DNA of 6,844 nt from Rhodospirillales bacterium (GTDB lineage: Bacteria > Pseudomonadota > Alphaproteobacteria > Rhodospirillales > Casp-alpha2): positions 1 through 6,844 of the forward strand of contig JANRAT010000116.1 in assembly GCA_030727885.1 (NCBI GenBank). Direction: 5' to 3'. Of the stretch, positions 1 through 5,521 are shown piece by piece. Below the pieces are notes generated by a model. That model did no database searches. It was not told the origin of the DNA and saw only the letters and a list, made by a program, of their open reading frames with translations. Position 1 is the stretch's first letter; every line of letters starts with the position of its first letter. The translations under genes were made by a program, and so were the position numbers.

Positions 1-63
1 CTACAGACGCACTTGGCGAGACACCCGTGCAAAATTAAAACGAAACCTGTACGTATCAGAAAT

Positions 64-1041
64 TTATAGCCCGGCCAGCTTTTCCGCCATATCAACCAGT
101 ACGCGTGCCTGCTTGATTGAGGCATAGTCAATCAGCTTGCCGTCCAGTGCGACTGCACCACGGCCTTCCTTTTCGGCTACAGCCATGGCTTCAAGAATAC
201 GTTTTGCCTGCGCGACATCTTCATCGGACGGGCTGAAGACCGTGTTGGCCAGTTCGATCTGCGAGGGATGGATCGCCCATTTGCCTTCACAGCCAAGAAC
301 AGCGGCGCGTTTGGCCTGTGCGATGTAGCCGTCCGGATCCCTGAAATCGCCGAACGGACCGTCTATCGGGCGCAAACCGTGCGCTCGTGCGGCGATTACC
401 ATCTGTGTGATCGGATAATGCCACATATCGCCCCAGTAAACCTCACGTTTTCCGTCTTCCAGCGGATCGGAGAGAACATAATAATCCTTGTTCGGGCCGC
501 CGATATTGGTGGTACGGGCCTTGGTTGAGGCGGCGTAGTCGGCGACGCCGAAATGCAGGGATTCATTGCGCGGCGAGGCGCCAGCGATCTCGTTGACGTT
601 CATCATCCCGAGCGCGGTTTCAATGATCATCTCAAAACCAATACGTTTCTTAAAACCTTTGGCGGCTTCGATCTGCGTTACCAGCATATCGATGGCATAG
701 ATATCGGCAGCCGTACCGGCCTTCGGGATCATGATCAGATCAAGCTTGTCGCCGGCCTGCTCAACGATGTCGACAACGTCACGGTAGCAAAAATGAGTAT
801 CCAGGCCATTGATGCGGACCGAGACGGTTTTGGAAGACCAATCAAGATCATTCAGGGCTTCGATGATATTCTTGCGCGCCTGGGGTTTGTCGTCGGGGGC
901 CACGGCATCTTCAAGATCGAGAAAAACCATATCTGCGGCGCTTTCAGCAGCCTTTTGCAGAAATTTGGTGCTGGAACCGGGCACCGCCAGTTCAGAACGA
1001 TTGAGGCGTGCCGGGGCTTGGTCGACGAGTGTGAAGCTCAT
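64..1041 (-). CDS. mcl1: L-malyl-CoA lyase / (3S)-malyl-CoA thioesterase (HpcH/HpaI aldolase, CitE-like)
   Basis: This cytoplasmic enzyme of the HpcH/HpaI (CitE-like) TIM-barrel family cleaves or forms malyl-CoA and beta-methylmalyl-CoA (glyoxylate plus acetyl- or propionyl-CoA), or hydrolyses malyl-CoA in the Mcl2-type paralogs. The 325-aa product resembles Rhodobacter Mcl1 (about 318 aa) along its whole length. It opens with MSF and the motifs LDLEDAVAPDDK (residues 41-52) and VRINGLD (75-81). The expected CoA/Mg residues Arg76, Glu141 (in MIIETA) and Asp168 (in GVADYAAS) are present, as are DGPFGDF and KWAIHPSQ near the C-terminus. Around residues 190-206 it has a longer loop than I recall for Rhodobacter Mcl1. 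I chose the ATG at 1041 because AAGGGA lies about 9 nt upstream and the family begins there; an upstream in-frame ATG at 1104 would add 21 unrelated residues. No terminator is visible after its stop within the window. Lyase versus thioesterase activity cannot be decided from sequence. Confidence 0.9.
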   Translation of the reverse strand: MSFTLVDQAPARLNRSELAVPGSSTKFLQKAAESAADMVFLDLEDAVAPDDKPQARKNIIEALNDLDWSSKTVSVRINGLDTHFCYRDVVDIVEQAGDKLDLIMIPKAGTAADIYAIDMLVTQIEAAKGFKKRIGFEMIIETALGMMNVNEIAGASPRNESLHFGVADYAASTKARTTNIGGPNKDYYVLSDPLEDGKREVYWGDMWHYPITQMVIAARAHGLRPIDGPFGDFRDPDGYIAQAKRAAVLGCEGKWAIHPSQIELANTVFSPSDEDVAQAKRILEAMAVAEKEGRGAVALDGKLIDYASIKQARVLVDMAEKLAGL

Positions 1042-1096
1042 GATAACATCCCTTAAACTGCGCGTTAGCAGGTGCAACATGACGGCACAGGGGCAC

Positions 1097-1106
1097 GCTT
1101 GCAAGC
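1097..1106. promoter_or_regulatory. Perfect 10-bp palindrome upstream of mcl1 (candidate operator)
   Basis: GCTTGCAAGC is an exact palindrome lying 56-65 nt upstream of the malyl-CoA lyase start, in the 85-nt gap between the upstream terminator and that gene. This is where a promoter and operator would sit. A weak minus-strand promoter (TTGCAA, 17 nt, CATGTT) would overlap it. The TTGCAA core recalls motifs of short-chain acyl-CoA regulators (RamB/PccR type), but the flanking bases differ, so this is only a candidate. Confidence 0.25.
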
Positions 1107-1126
1107 TTTTGGATGGGGATCAATTC

Positions 1127-1157
1127 AAAAAAAGAACCGGTCTTTTTTGACCGGTTC
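1127..1157 (-). terminator. Rho-independent terminator of the small membrane-protein gene
   Basis: Read on the minus strand, GAACCGGTC (1157-1149) and GACCGGTTC (1142-1134) form a perfect 9-bp stem with an AAAAAA loop. Seven T residues (1133-1127) follow directly. It lies 38 nt past the stop of the 98-aa minus-strand gene and upstream of the malyl-CoA lyase gene, so it separates the two transcripts. The plus-strand reading has no T tract after the stem, so termination is directional. Confidence 0.9.
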
Positions 1158-1195
1158 CGCTGAAATTGAGGCAAGGGAATGTCAATTCTGCCGGT

Positions 1196-1492
1196 TCATG
1201 CAAAGGATTGTGAGCCTGTGCGGTGCATCGGTGTTTGCAGATCTATCGGATCAGGCCCTGAATTATTTGGGTCAGGCGCTGAATCATGCTGCCTAATTTG
1301 CTCCAAAATGAATTTCTTTCGTTCAAGTTCCTGTCTGACCTGATCTTCATACATGAGCTTTTTGGCGCGACGCCGGTGGTTCAGTTCGGCTGTTTCTTTG
1401 ATCACAACGTATAGGCAAACCCCGACACCGACGAAGAATGCGCAACCAAAGACAAACAATTTGATGAATTCTGGATCTGTAAGAAATTTCAT
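1196..1492 (-). CDS. Unrecognised 98-aa single-pass membrane protein
   Basis: I do not recognise a family. The product starts MKFLTDPEFIK and has one hydrophobic segment at about residues 10-31 (LFVFGCAFFVGVGVCLYVVI, two cysteines). A highly charged, probably helical stretch follows at about 32-70 (HRRRAKK, RQELERKKFILEQIRQ), then a polar, proline-rich tail at 71-98 that looks disordered. By the positive-inside rule, with HRRRAKK just after the membrane segment, the C-terminal part would be cytoplasmic. The ATG at 1492 is preferred: GGAG (1501-1498) sits 5 nt upstream, whereas the GTG at 1498 overlaps that site. Reality of the gene is supported by this ribosome site, by the strong terminator 38 nt past the stop and by the membrane-helix layout. 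It is transcribed away from the isomerase gene and is monocistronic. Confidence 0.7.
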   Translation of the reverse strand: MKFLTDPEFIKLFVFGCAFFVGVGVCLYVVIKETAELNHRRRAKKLMYEDQVRQELERKKFILEQIRQHDSAPDPNNSGPDPIDLQTPMHRTGSQSFA

Positions 1493-1518
1493 GACCACTC
1501 CAAGAGTTCCGGATTTTG

Positions 1519-1546
1519 TTTATGACCACACCTTTTGTGGCTTCAA
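1519..1546 (-). promoter_or_regulatory. Candidate promoter of the small membrane-protein gene, with an inverted repeat in the spacer
   Basis: On the minus strand TTGAAG (1546-1541), a 16-nt spacer and CATAAA (1524-1519) give a modest sigma-70-like match, placing a transcript start about 20 nt before the ATG at 1492. The spacer is largely the inverted repeat CCACA-N5-TGTGG (1526-1540), which could be an operator or chance. Only four of six bases match at each box. Confidence 0.3.
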
Positions 1547-1668
1547 CTTGGGAACAACTATGGTGGGTCAACATTTCAGGGGTTTTACGGGACGGATACA
1601 TTTGTTTTCAGTTTGTTACAGTGTGTTAAAAGCAGGCGTCAAATAAGCGTGATGGCTGAGCGCCGGGC

Positions 1669-1697
1669 TTGCTCCAGACGGCTGAGATGTGCTTAAT
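1669..1697 (+). promoter_or_regulatory. Weak candidate promoter for the isomerase-argJ-mutT operon
   Basis: TTGCTC (1669-1674), a 17-nt spacer and CTTAAT (1692-1697) would start a transcript near 1704, about 50 nt before the isomerase ATG. Both boxes are imperfect. The 260-nt region 1493-1752 between the divergent genes holds nothing else I can support as plus-strand control, so the operon promoter must lie somewhere here. Confidence 0.25.
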
Positions 1698-1752
1698 CGC
1701 TGAAAATGACCGATTTGCTGACCATATTGCCTTACCCGATCAGGAGATGTTG

Positions 1753-2568
1753 ATGGATATTCGAAAAATAGCTGCCGTGAGCTTGGCGTGCGCACTCTTT
1801 GGTGTGATTTCCATGCCTGCTTATGCAGACGATCCGGTTGTTGCGAAAGTAAATGGCGCAAAAATCATGCGATCTGACGTCGAGCATGCGCATAGCAATC
1901 TTCCACCTGAATATCAGTCCGTACCGATGGAGCAGATTTACCCGATGCTGCTCGGCAGTATGATCGATTCCAAGCTCGTGGCCGCCGATGCGATTGCCAA
2001 AAAAATTGATCAGGACAGTGATTTCAAAAAGACCCTGGCACTTCTCAAGGATCAAATCCTGGAACGTTATGCCATGCGTAAGGTTATCGACGAGGCCGTC
2101 ACCGAAGATAAACTTCGCAAAGCCTATGAAAGCTCGGCTGCCAATGGGACTGTCGAGCTGCATGCACAACACATCCTGCTCAAGACAGCAGACGAAGCCA
2201 TTGCGGTGATTAAAAGTCTTGATGGTGGCGCCGATTTCTCTGAATTGGCAAAAACGAAATCCACTGGCCCTTCCGGTCCTCGCGGTGGTGATCTTGGGTT
2301 CTTCGGCAAGGGACAGATGGTGCCGCCGTTTGAGGCCGCTGCCTTTACCCTCAAGGATGGCGAGTACTCGCACGAACCGGTAAAGACGGAATTCGGCTTC
2401 CATGTTATAAAAGTTCTGGAGCGCCGCTCTGCACCGCCGCCGAGCTTCGAAGACAGCGTTGAAAGCCTTCGTGCGGCCGCCGCGCAAGCTGCCGGTAATG
2501 CTTATGTTGAAAAGTTACGTGCAAATGCCAAGATCGAACGCTTTACGATTGATGGCAAAAAACAATAA
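1753..2568 (+). CDS. Periplasmic parvulin-type peptidyl-prolyl cis-trans isomerase (PpiC/SurA/PrsA-like)
   Basis: This protein is expected to catalyse proline isomerisation and to assist folding of exported proteins in the periplasm. The 271-aa product begins with a signal peptide: charged MDIRKI, hydrophobic core at about 6-20, and a probable cut after AYA (residue 25). There is no lipobox, so it should be soluble. A helical chaperone-like segment follows (about 40-125). The parvulin domain spans about 136-224 and shows HAQHILLK (137-144), the glycine-rich GPSGPRGGDLGFFGKGQM (172-189), PPFEAAAFTL and FGFHVIKVLERR. A short C-terminal helix completes it. AGGAG at 1742-1746 lies 6 nt before the ATG at 1753; an in-frame ATG at 1747 abuts that site and is less likely. 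The gene leads the operon, with argJ starting 12 nt after its stop. Clients cannot be inferred. Confidence 0.9.
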   Translation: MDIRKIAAVSLACALFGVISMPAYADDPVVAKVNGAKIMRSDVEHAHSNLPPEYQSVPMEQIYPMLLGSMIDSKLVAADAIAKKIDQDSDFKKTLALLKDQILERYAMRKVIDEAVTEDKLRKAYESSAANGTVELHAQHILLKTADEAIAVIKSLDGGADFSELAKTKSTGPSGPRGGDLGFFGKGQMVPPFEAAAFTLKDGEYSHEPVKTEFGFHVIKVLERRSAPPPSFEDSVESLRAAAAQAAGNAYVEKLRANAKIERFTIDGKKQ

Positions 2569-2580
2569 GACGGAATATTG

Positions 2581-3798
2581 ATGATGATTGAACGCTCGCC
2601 TTTGGCACCAGATGCCTTCCCCGAACTCCCGGCAATTGACGGCGTTCTGATATCCGTCGCCGAAAGCGGTTTGAAATACAAAGGTCGTCCGGATCTACTG
2701 TTGATGCAGTTTGCCGAAGGCACGCAGGTTGCCGCCTGCTTTACCCGCTCACTCTGCCCATCAGCACCAGTCGACTGGAGCCGCCAGCATCTTGCCGGTG
2801 GCGAGGCCAGGGGCGTGATCGCCAATGCCTTTACCGGCAAGGCCGGTGCTGATGCTTGTGAAGCCCTTGTCACGGCCGTTGCCGATGTCCTGACCTGTCG
2901 TCCGAGCCGTGTATTTGCCGCGTCAACGGGAGTCATCGGCCAAGTGCTGCCGGTATCGCGGCTTGAACCCAGTATTGCGACAATGGCCGGGACGCTGGCG
3001 GCAGATCGATGGGCGGACGCGGCACGGGCCATTCTGACCACAGATACCTTTCCGAAAGGGGCAACGCGTCGCGTCGCGATCCATGGCACAACGGTTCGTG
3101 TTAACGGGATTGCCAAGGGCTCGGGCATGATCGCGCCGGACATGGCGACGATGCTGGCCTTTATCGGGACCGATGCAAAGTTGCAGGCACCAGTCCTGCA
3201 GGCATGTCTCAGTGCCGCCGTCGAAAAAAGCTTCAACAGATCGACCGTCGACAGCGACACATCGACCAGTGATTCCGTATTTGCCTTTGCCACGGGGGCC
3301 GCTGCAAATCCTGACGTCACCGGTATCGATGATCCAGCTCTTGATGCGTTCAAGGCAGCGCTGGACGATCTTTGTATTGATCTCGCCAAACAGGTTGTCC
3401 GCGATGGCGAAGGGGCCAGCAAATTCATCACCGTCAATGTTACGGGCGCTGAACACGATGCTGCCGCCAAGCGCATTGCGCTGTCGATTGCCAATTCACC
3501 GCTGGTGAAAACCGCGATTGCCGGTGAGGACGCCAATTGGGGGCGGATCGTCATGGCTGTCGGTAAGGCTGGAGAAAAAGCCGAACGCGACAAGCTTGCG
3601 ATCAGTGTCGGCGGCACCGTGATTGCCAAGGAGGGGGCTGCCGTCAGCGGTTACGACGAGACCCCTGTTACCAAACACATGAAGGGTCAGGAAATCGATA
3701 TTGATGTCGATCTGGCAATCGGCACCGGCAAAGCCACGATCTGGACCTGCGATCTGACGCACGGCTATATCTCAATCAATGCCGACTACCGGTCCTGA
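2581..3798 (+). CDS. argJ: Bifunctional glutamate N-acetyltransferase / ornithine acetyltransferase
   Basis: ArgJ moves acetyl from N-acetylornithine to glutamate in the cyclic arginine pathway; bifunctional forms also acetylate glutamate from acetyl-CoA. The 405-aa product has the family's usual length and all signature elements. These are KYKGRPDL near the N-terminus, FTRS with SAPVDW, the oxyanion-hole STGVIG at about 115-120, DTFPK (155-159), AKGSGMIAPDMATML (178-192), DGEGA, EDANWGRI and a C-terminal HGYISINADY. In MATML the Ala189-Thr190 bond is the expected self-cleavage site giving alpha and beta subunits, with Thr190 the nucleophile. The start is TTG-ATG-ATG; ATG at 2581 is chosen with the weak site ACGGA 6 nt upstream, and ATG 2584 is also possible. 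It lies 12 nt after the isomerase gene and overlaps mutT by 20 nt, so all three are probably one transcript. Confidence 0.96.
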   Translation: MMIERSPLAPDAFPELPAIDGVLISVAESGLKYKGRPDLLLMQFAEGTQVAACFTRSLCPSAPVDWSRQHLAGGEARGVIANAFTGKAGADACEALVTAVADVLTCRPSRVFAASTGVIGQVLPVSRLEPSIATMAGTLAADRWADAARAILTTDTFPKGATRRVAIHGTTVRVNGIAKGSGMIAPDMATMLAFIGTDAKLQAPVLQACLSAAVEKSFNRSTVDSDTSTSDSVFAFATGAAANPDVTGIDDPALDAFKAALDDLCIDLAKQVVRDGEGASKFITVNVTGAEHDAAAKRIALSIANSPLVKTAIAGEDANWGRIVMAVGKAGEKAERDKLAISVGGTVIAKEGAAVSGYDETPVTKHMKGQEIDIDVDLAIGTGKATIWTCDLTHGYISINADYRS

Positions 3799-4240
3799 AG
3801 GCGGCTGCTGGGGGGCGCCGTTCCCGGGGCAGGGAGCGGGGCTGAAGACCGTTCTTGTCGCCGCAGCCGCACTGATCGATGCCGATGGACGGGTCTTGAT
3901 CGCCAAGCGTCCGCCAGGAAAATCAATGGCCGGCTTGTGGGAGTTCCCGGGCGGCAAGGTTGCCGACGGTGAATTGCCTGAAACCGCTTTGGTGCGCGAA
4001 CTGGCCGAGGAACTGGGTCTCGATATCACAGAATCCTGCCTCGCACCGTTTACTTTCGCCAGCCATGTCTATGATGACTTCCATCTTCTGATGCCGCTGT
4101 ATCTATGCCGGATCTGGAAAGGTCAGCCGACACCGCTGGAGGGGCAGGAAATTAAGTGGGTTCGTCCGGTCCGTCTCGCCGATTATCCGATGCCGGCTGC
4201 CGATGTGCCGCTGGTCGCGTTGCTCAGGGATTATCTTTAA
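3779..4240 (+). CDS. mutT: MutT-type Nudix hydrolase (8-oxo-dGTP diphosphatase)
   Basis: This Nudix enzyme is expected to hydrolyse oxidised guanine nucleotides such as 8-oxo-dGTP to the monophosphate in the cytoplasm, preventing A:T to C:G mutations. The Nudix box is exact: Gly59, Glu65, then RELAEELGL at 73-81. LWEFPGGK before it and the C-terminal Pro-Ala-Asp-Val-Pro segment match MutT. From the ATG at 3779 the product is 153 aa, about 20 longer than E. coli MutT, and the first 21 residues (Gly/Pro-rich, with a Cys and a Trp) do not resemble a Nudix N-terminus. This ATG overlaps the end of argJ by 20 nt and has no Shine-Dalgarno. AGGGAG (3831-3836) lies 5 nt before an in-frame CTG at 3842, which would give a 132-aa protein beginning MKTVLVAAA, close to the usual form. 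No ATG, GTG or TTG lies between. Function is firm; the start is not. Confidence 0.93.
   Translation: MPTTGPEGGCWGAPFPGQGAGLKTVLVAAAALIDADGRVLIAKRPPGKSMAGLWEFPGGKVADGELPETALVRELAEELGLDITESCLAPFTFASHVYDDFHLLMPLYLCRIWKGQPTPLEGQEIKWVRPVRLADYPMPAADVPLVALLRDYL
3810..3841 (+). other. G-rich tract with four G-runs at the start of mutT (candidate quadruplex)
   Basis: Four runs of three or more guanines (3810-3815, 3826-3829, 3832-3834, 3838-3841) are separated by 10, 2 and 3 nt on the coding strand. This meets a relaxed three-tetrad quadruplex pattern and would also be present in the mRNA. The last two runs form part of the Shine-Dalgarno-like stretch before the CTG at 3842. Coding constraint on glycine codons could explain part of it. 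Confidence 0.4.
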
Positions 4241-4257
4241 CGCTACGCCGTTGAGGA

Positions 4258-4662
4258 TCACTCCGGCACCGGGCCGAGTTTGCCCAATTCCTTTACAGCT
4301 TTGCGCATCGCATCAACGGTATCGTCAAAGAAAGCATCCATCTGGGCACGTAATTGGGGCGATAGAGCCAGCAGTTTTGAGCGGGCATCGCGCGGATTTT
4401 CCTTTTCGATAATAAGGCCGCGCGCCAGTGCGGTCTCGATGTACTTGGTCGCCGTCAACGGGCTTTTGACTCCGGATATGGCATTGATCGCGTCTGTTTT
4501 GCGGACTGGCTCGGATTCCTGCCACAAGTGCCTAAACAGGTCCCAATAGACGGTTGAATAAAAATCCATATCGCCTTCGAACAGCTTGATCCAGTTGACG
4601 CCGACCTGGTTGGAGAAACTCAGATAAGAGCGTCTTTGCTGGTCGTTATAAGTGAGGGGCAT
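4258..4662 (-). CDS. Small MarR-like winged-helix transcriptional regulator
   Basis: The 134-aa product looks like a DNA-binding repressor of the MarR superfamily. A mainly helical N-terminal half (about 8-50) precedes a winged helix: RKTDAINAI as the first helix, VKSPLTATKYIETALARGLI (65-84) as the turn and recognition helix, and EKENPRDARSKLLALS (86-101) as the wing with the Asp-Ala-Arg-Ser-Lys pattern typical of MarR. A C-terminal helix (102-128) would serve dimerisation. The ATG at 4662 is chosen because GGGAGA lies about 9 nt upstream; longer in-frame starts run through the AT-rich promoter region. It converges on mutT with a 17-nt gap and no evident terminator, and diverges from the lipoprotein gene. 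A palindrome on its own -35 box suggests autoregulation, and the lipoprotein is the nearest other target. The ligand is unknown. Confidence 0.75.
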   Translation of the reverse strand: MPLTYNDQQRRSYLSFSNQVGVNWIKLFEGDMDFYSTVYWDLFRHLWQESEPVRKTDAINAISGVKSPLTATKYIETALARGLIIEKENPRDARSKLLALSPQLRAQMDAFFDDTVDAMRKAVKELGKLGPVPE

Positions 4663-4706
4663 GTTCCAGTTTCTCCCGCAGAATATTATATTTATAAATG
4701 CAGTTA

Positions 4707-4736
4707 ATAATATGGCTATATGGCTTGTCCTGTCTA
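4707..4736 (-). promoter_or_regulatory. Promoter of the MarR-like gene
   Basis: On the minus strand TAGACA (4736-4731), an 18-nt spacer and TATTAT (4712-4707) each match the sigma-70 consensus at five of six positions. The predicted transcript start near 4700 leaves about 38 nt before the ATG at 4662, enough for the GGGAGA ribosome site. The -35 box is one half of the palindrome at 4731-4742. Confidence 0.55.
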
Positions 4737-4742
4737 TAGACA
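4731..4742. promoter_or_regulatory. Perfect 12-bp palindrome, candidate operator
   Basis: TGTCTATAGACA is an exact palindrome in the divergent region. Its left half read on the minus strand is the -35 box TAGACA of the MarR-like gene, so a dimer bound here would block that promoter. It is about 67 bp from the lipoprotein -35 box, so direct steric effect on that gene is less certain. Binding by the adjacent regulator is inferred. Confidence 0.5.
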
Positions 4743-4808
4743 TTAACTCCATGTAATTAAAAGGGAAAATGTTGACATAATTTGATACACTTATTTTTAA
4801 GTACAATA

Positions 4809-4837
4809 TTGACTATATAATTAAAGGCAAATATCAT
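4809..4837 (+). promoter_or_regulatory. Promoter of the glycine-zipper lipoprotein gene
   Basis: TTGACT (4809-4814), a 17-nt spacer and TATCAT (4832-4837) match sigma-70 consensus at five of six bases each, with a transcript start expected near 4844 and a leader of about 50 nt. The leader ends in a full AAGGAGG at 4882-4888, 6 nt before the ATG, predicting strong translation. An exact TTGACA (4772-4777) and an exact TATAAT (4816-4821) also occur upstream but are not spaced to each other. The short inverted repeat ACTTA-N4-TAAGT (4789-4802) may be another protein site. Confidence 0.6.
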
Positions 4838-4894
4838 CCTCCCATCGCTACAGAGACAATCTGGACAGCGAACGAAAATTGAAGGAGGAAGAAA

Positions 4895-5428
4895 ATGAAA
4901 AACCAAACTCAAACAAACGCGATTAAATCGTCTGCCAAGAGCCTGTCTTACCGTCGTCCGGCCGCATTTGCTCTGGCCGCCATCTTCAGCTTCGGCTTGC
5001 TGACCGGCTGCGTCACGGATCAGGGCAACAAGCAGATAGCGGGCTCGCTTCTCGGTGCCGGCCTTGGTGGTTTTGCCGGTTCCAAGATTGGTGGGGGCAA
5101 AGGCCAACTGGCGGCGACAGCTGCCGGGGTGGTCTTGGGCGGTCTGTTGGGCAACTCGGTTGGCCAATCGCTTGACCGTGCCGACCAGACCTATGCGGTG
5201 CAGGCCCAGAACAAGGCCCTTGAAGCCCCTGTCGGGCAGACGATCTCCTGGTCCAACCCCGAGAGTGGTCATAGCGGCAGTGTAACTCCGACCCGGGTTG
5301 GCCGTGATACGCAAACCGGCGCCTATTGCCGGGAATACCAGACAGAAGTGATCGTTGGTGGTGAATCCCAGTCCGGTTACGGCACCGCATGCCGGATGCC
5401 GGATGGCAATTGGAAAATTTCCAGCTGA
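4895..5428 (+). CDS. Glycine-zipper outer-membrane lipoprotein (Rickettsia 17-kDa antigen type, RT0821/Lpp0805-like)
   Basis: The 177-aa product is an envelope lipoprotein. A long polar, basic N-region (residues 1-22) precedes a hydrophobic stretch and the lipobox LLTGC, so Cys39 should be lipidated. The residue after it is Val, then Thr, with no Asp at +2, consistent with outer-membrane sorting. Two glycine-zipper segments follow (about 46-67, AGSLLGAGLGGFAGSKIGGG, and 76-91, AGVVLGGLLGNSVGQS), as in the 17-kDa surface antigen family. The C-terminal domain (about 112-176) has the pattern ISWSNPESGHSGSVTPTR, YCREYQTEV and YGTACRMPDGNWKI, with Cys145 and Cys166. The likely role is structural, in envelope integrity; no enzymatic motif is seen. 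The strong promoter and ideal AAGGAGG suggest abundant expression. It is divergent from the MarR-like gene and monocistronic. No alternative Met exists within the long N-region. Confidence 0.9.
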   Translation: MKNQTQTNAIKSSAKSLSYRRPAAFALAAIFSFGLLTGCVTDQGNKQIAGSLLGAGLGGFAGSKIGGGKGQLAATAAGVVLGGLLGNSVGQSLDRADQTYAVQAQNKALEAPVGQTISWSNPESGHSGSVTPTRVGRDTQTGAYCREYQTEVIVGGESQSGYGTACRMPDGNWKISS

Positions 5429-5438
5429 CGAGAGCACA

Positions 5439-5476
5439 GCGTCGCGCTCGGGGGTACTCCTCCGGCCCTGCGACGC
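5439..5476 (+). terminator. Nested GC-rich hairpin after the lipoprotein gene (possible 3' end structure)
   Basis: An outer perfect 7-bp stem, GCGTCGC (5439-5445) with GCGACGC (5470-5476), encloses an inner 6-bp stem, CGGGGG (5449-5454) with CCTCCG (5459-5464, one G:T pair) and a TACT loop. It begins 10 nt past the lipoprotein stop. No T tract follows, so it is not a classical intrinsic terminator; it could protect the 3' end of an abundant mRNA or mark a Rho-dependent end. Confidence 0.4.
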
Positions 5477-5488
5477 GCGATGCGAGAC

Positions 5489-5521
5489 GGGCGGTTCCGG
5501 TTCCCCCCAGCCGGGCCGCCC
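5489..5521. other. Second GC-rich hairpin in the lipoprotein-CinA-like gap
   Basis: GGGCGG (5489-5494) pairs with CCGCCC (5516-5521), and CCGG (5497-5500) pairs with CCGG (5511-5514) inside it, giving a two-tier hairpin with small bulges and a C-rich loop. No T tract follows on either strand. With the hairpin at 5439-5476 it makes most of this 154-nt gap strongly structured. Confidence 0.4.

Noticed and set aside
1..63. Possible terminator or gene fragment at the left edge
   Set aside because: No stem with a T tract and no coding signal can be seen in these 63 bases.
553..1056. Plus-strand open frame opposite the malyl-CoA lyase gene
   Set aside because: Reverse-strand shadow of a conserved enzyme; no ribosome site and no domain.
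1669..1752. Upstream TTG start for the isomerase adding 28 residues
   Set aside because: It would place a long polar stretch before a perfect signal peptide, and AGGAG is correctly spaced only for the ATG at 1753.
1732..2487. Antisense open frame (251 codons) across the isomerase gene
   Set aside because: It mirrors a clear parvulin gene with a signal peptide; no recognisable domain or ribosome-binding site of its own.
2502..3629. Long antisense open frame (375 codons) across argJ
   Set aside because: It lies opposite a full-length, motif-complete argJ; its translation is Ala/Ser/Thr-rich low-complexity sequence, as expected from the reverse of a high-GC gene, with no ribosome site or domain.
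4663..4806. N-terminal extension of the MarR-like protein to a start at 4806
   Set aside because: The extra residues come from the AT-rich promoter region (Ile, Asn, Phe-rich) and would run through the predicted promoter and palindrome; the ATG at 4662 has a ribosome site.
4772..4821. Exact TTGACA (4772-4777) and exact TATAAT (4816-4821) as one promoter
   Set aside because: They are 38 nt apart, too far to work together; the TTGACT-17-TATCAT pair is properly spaced.
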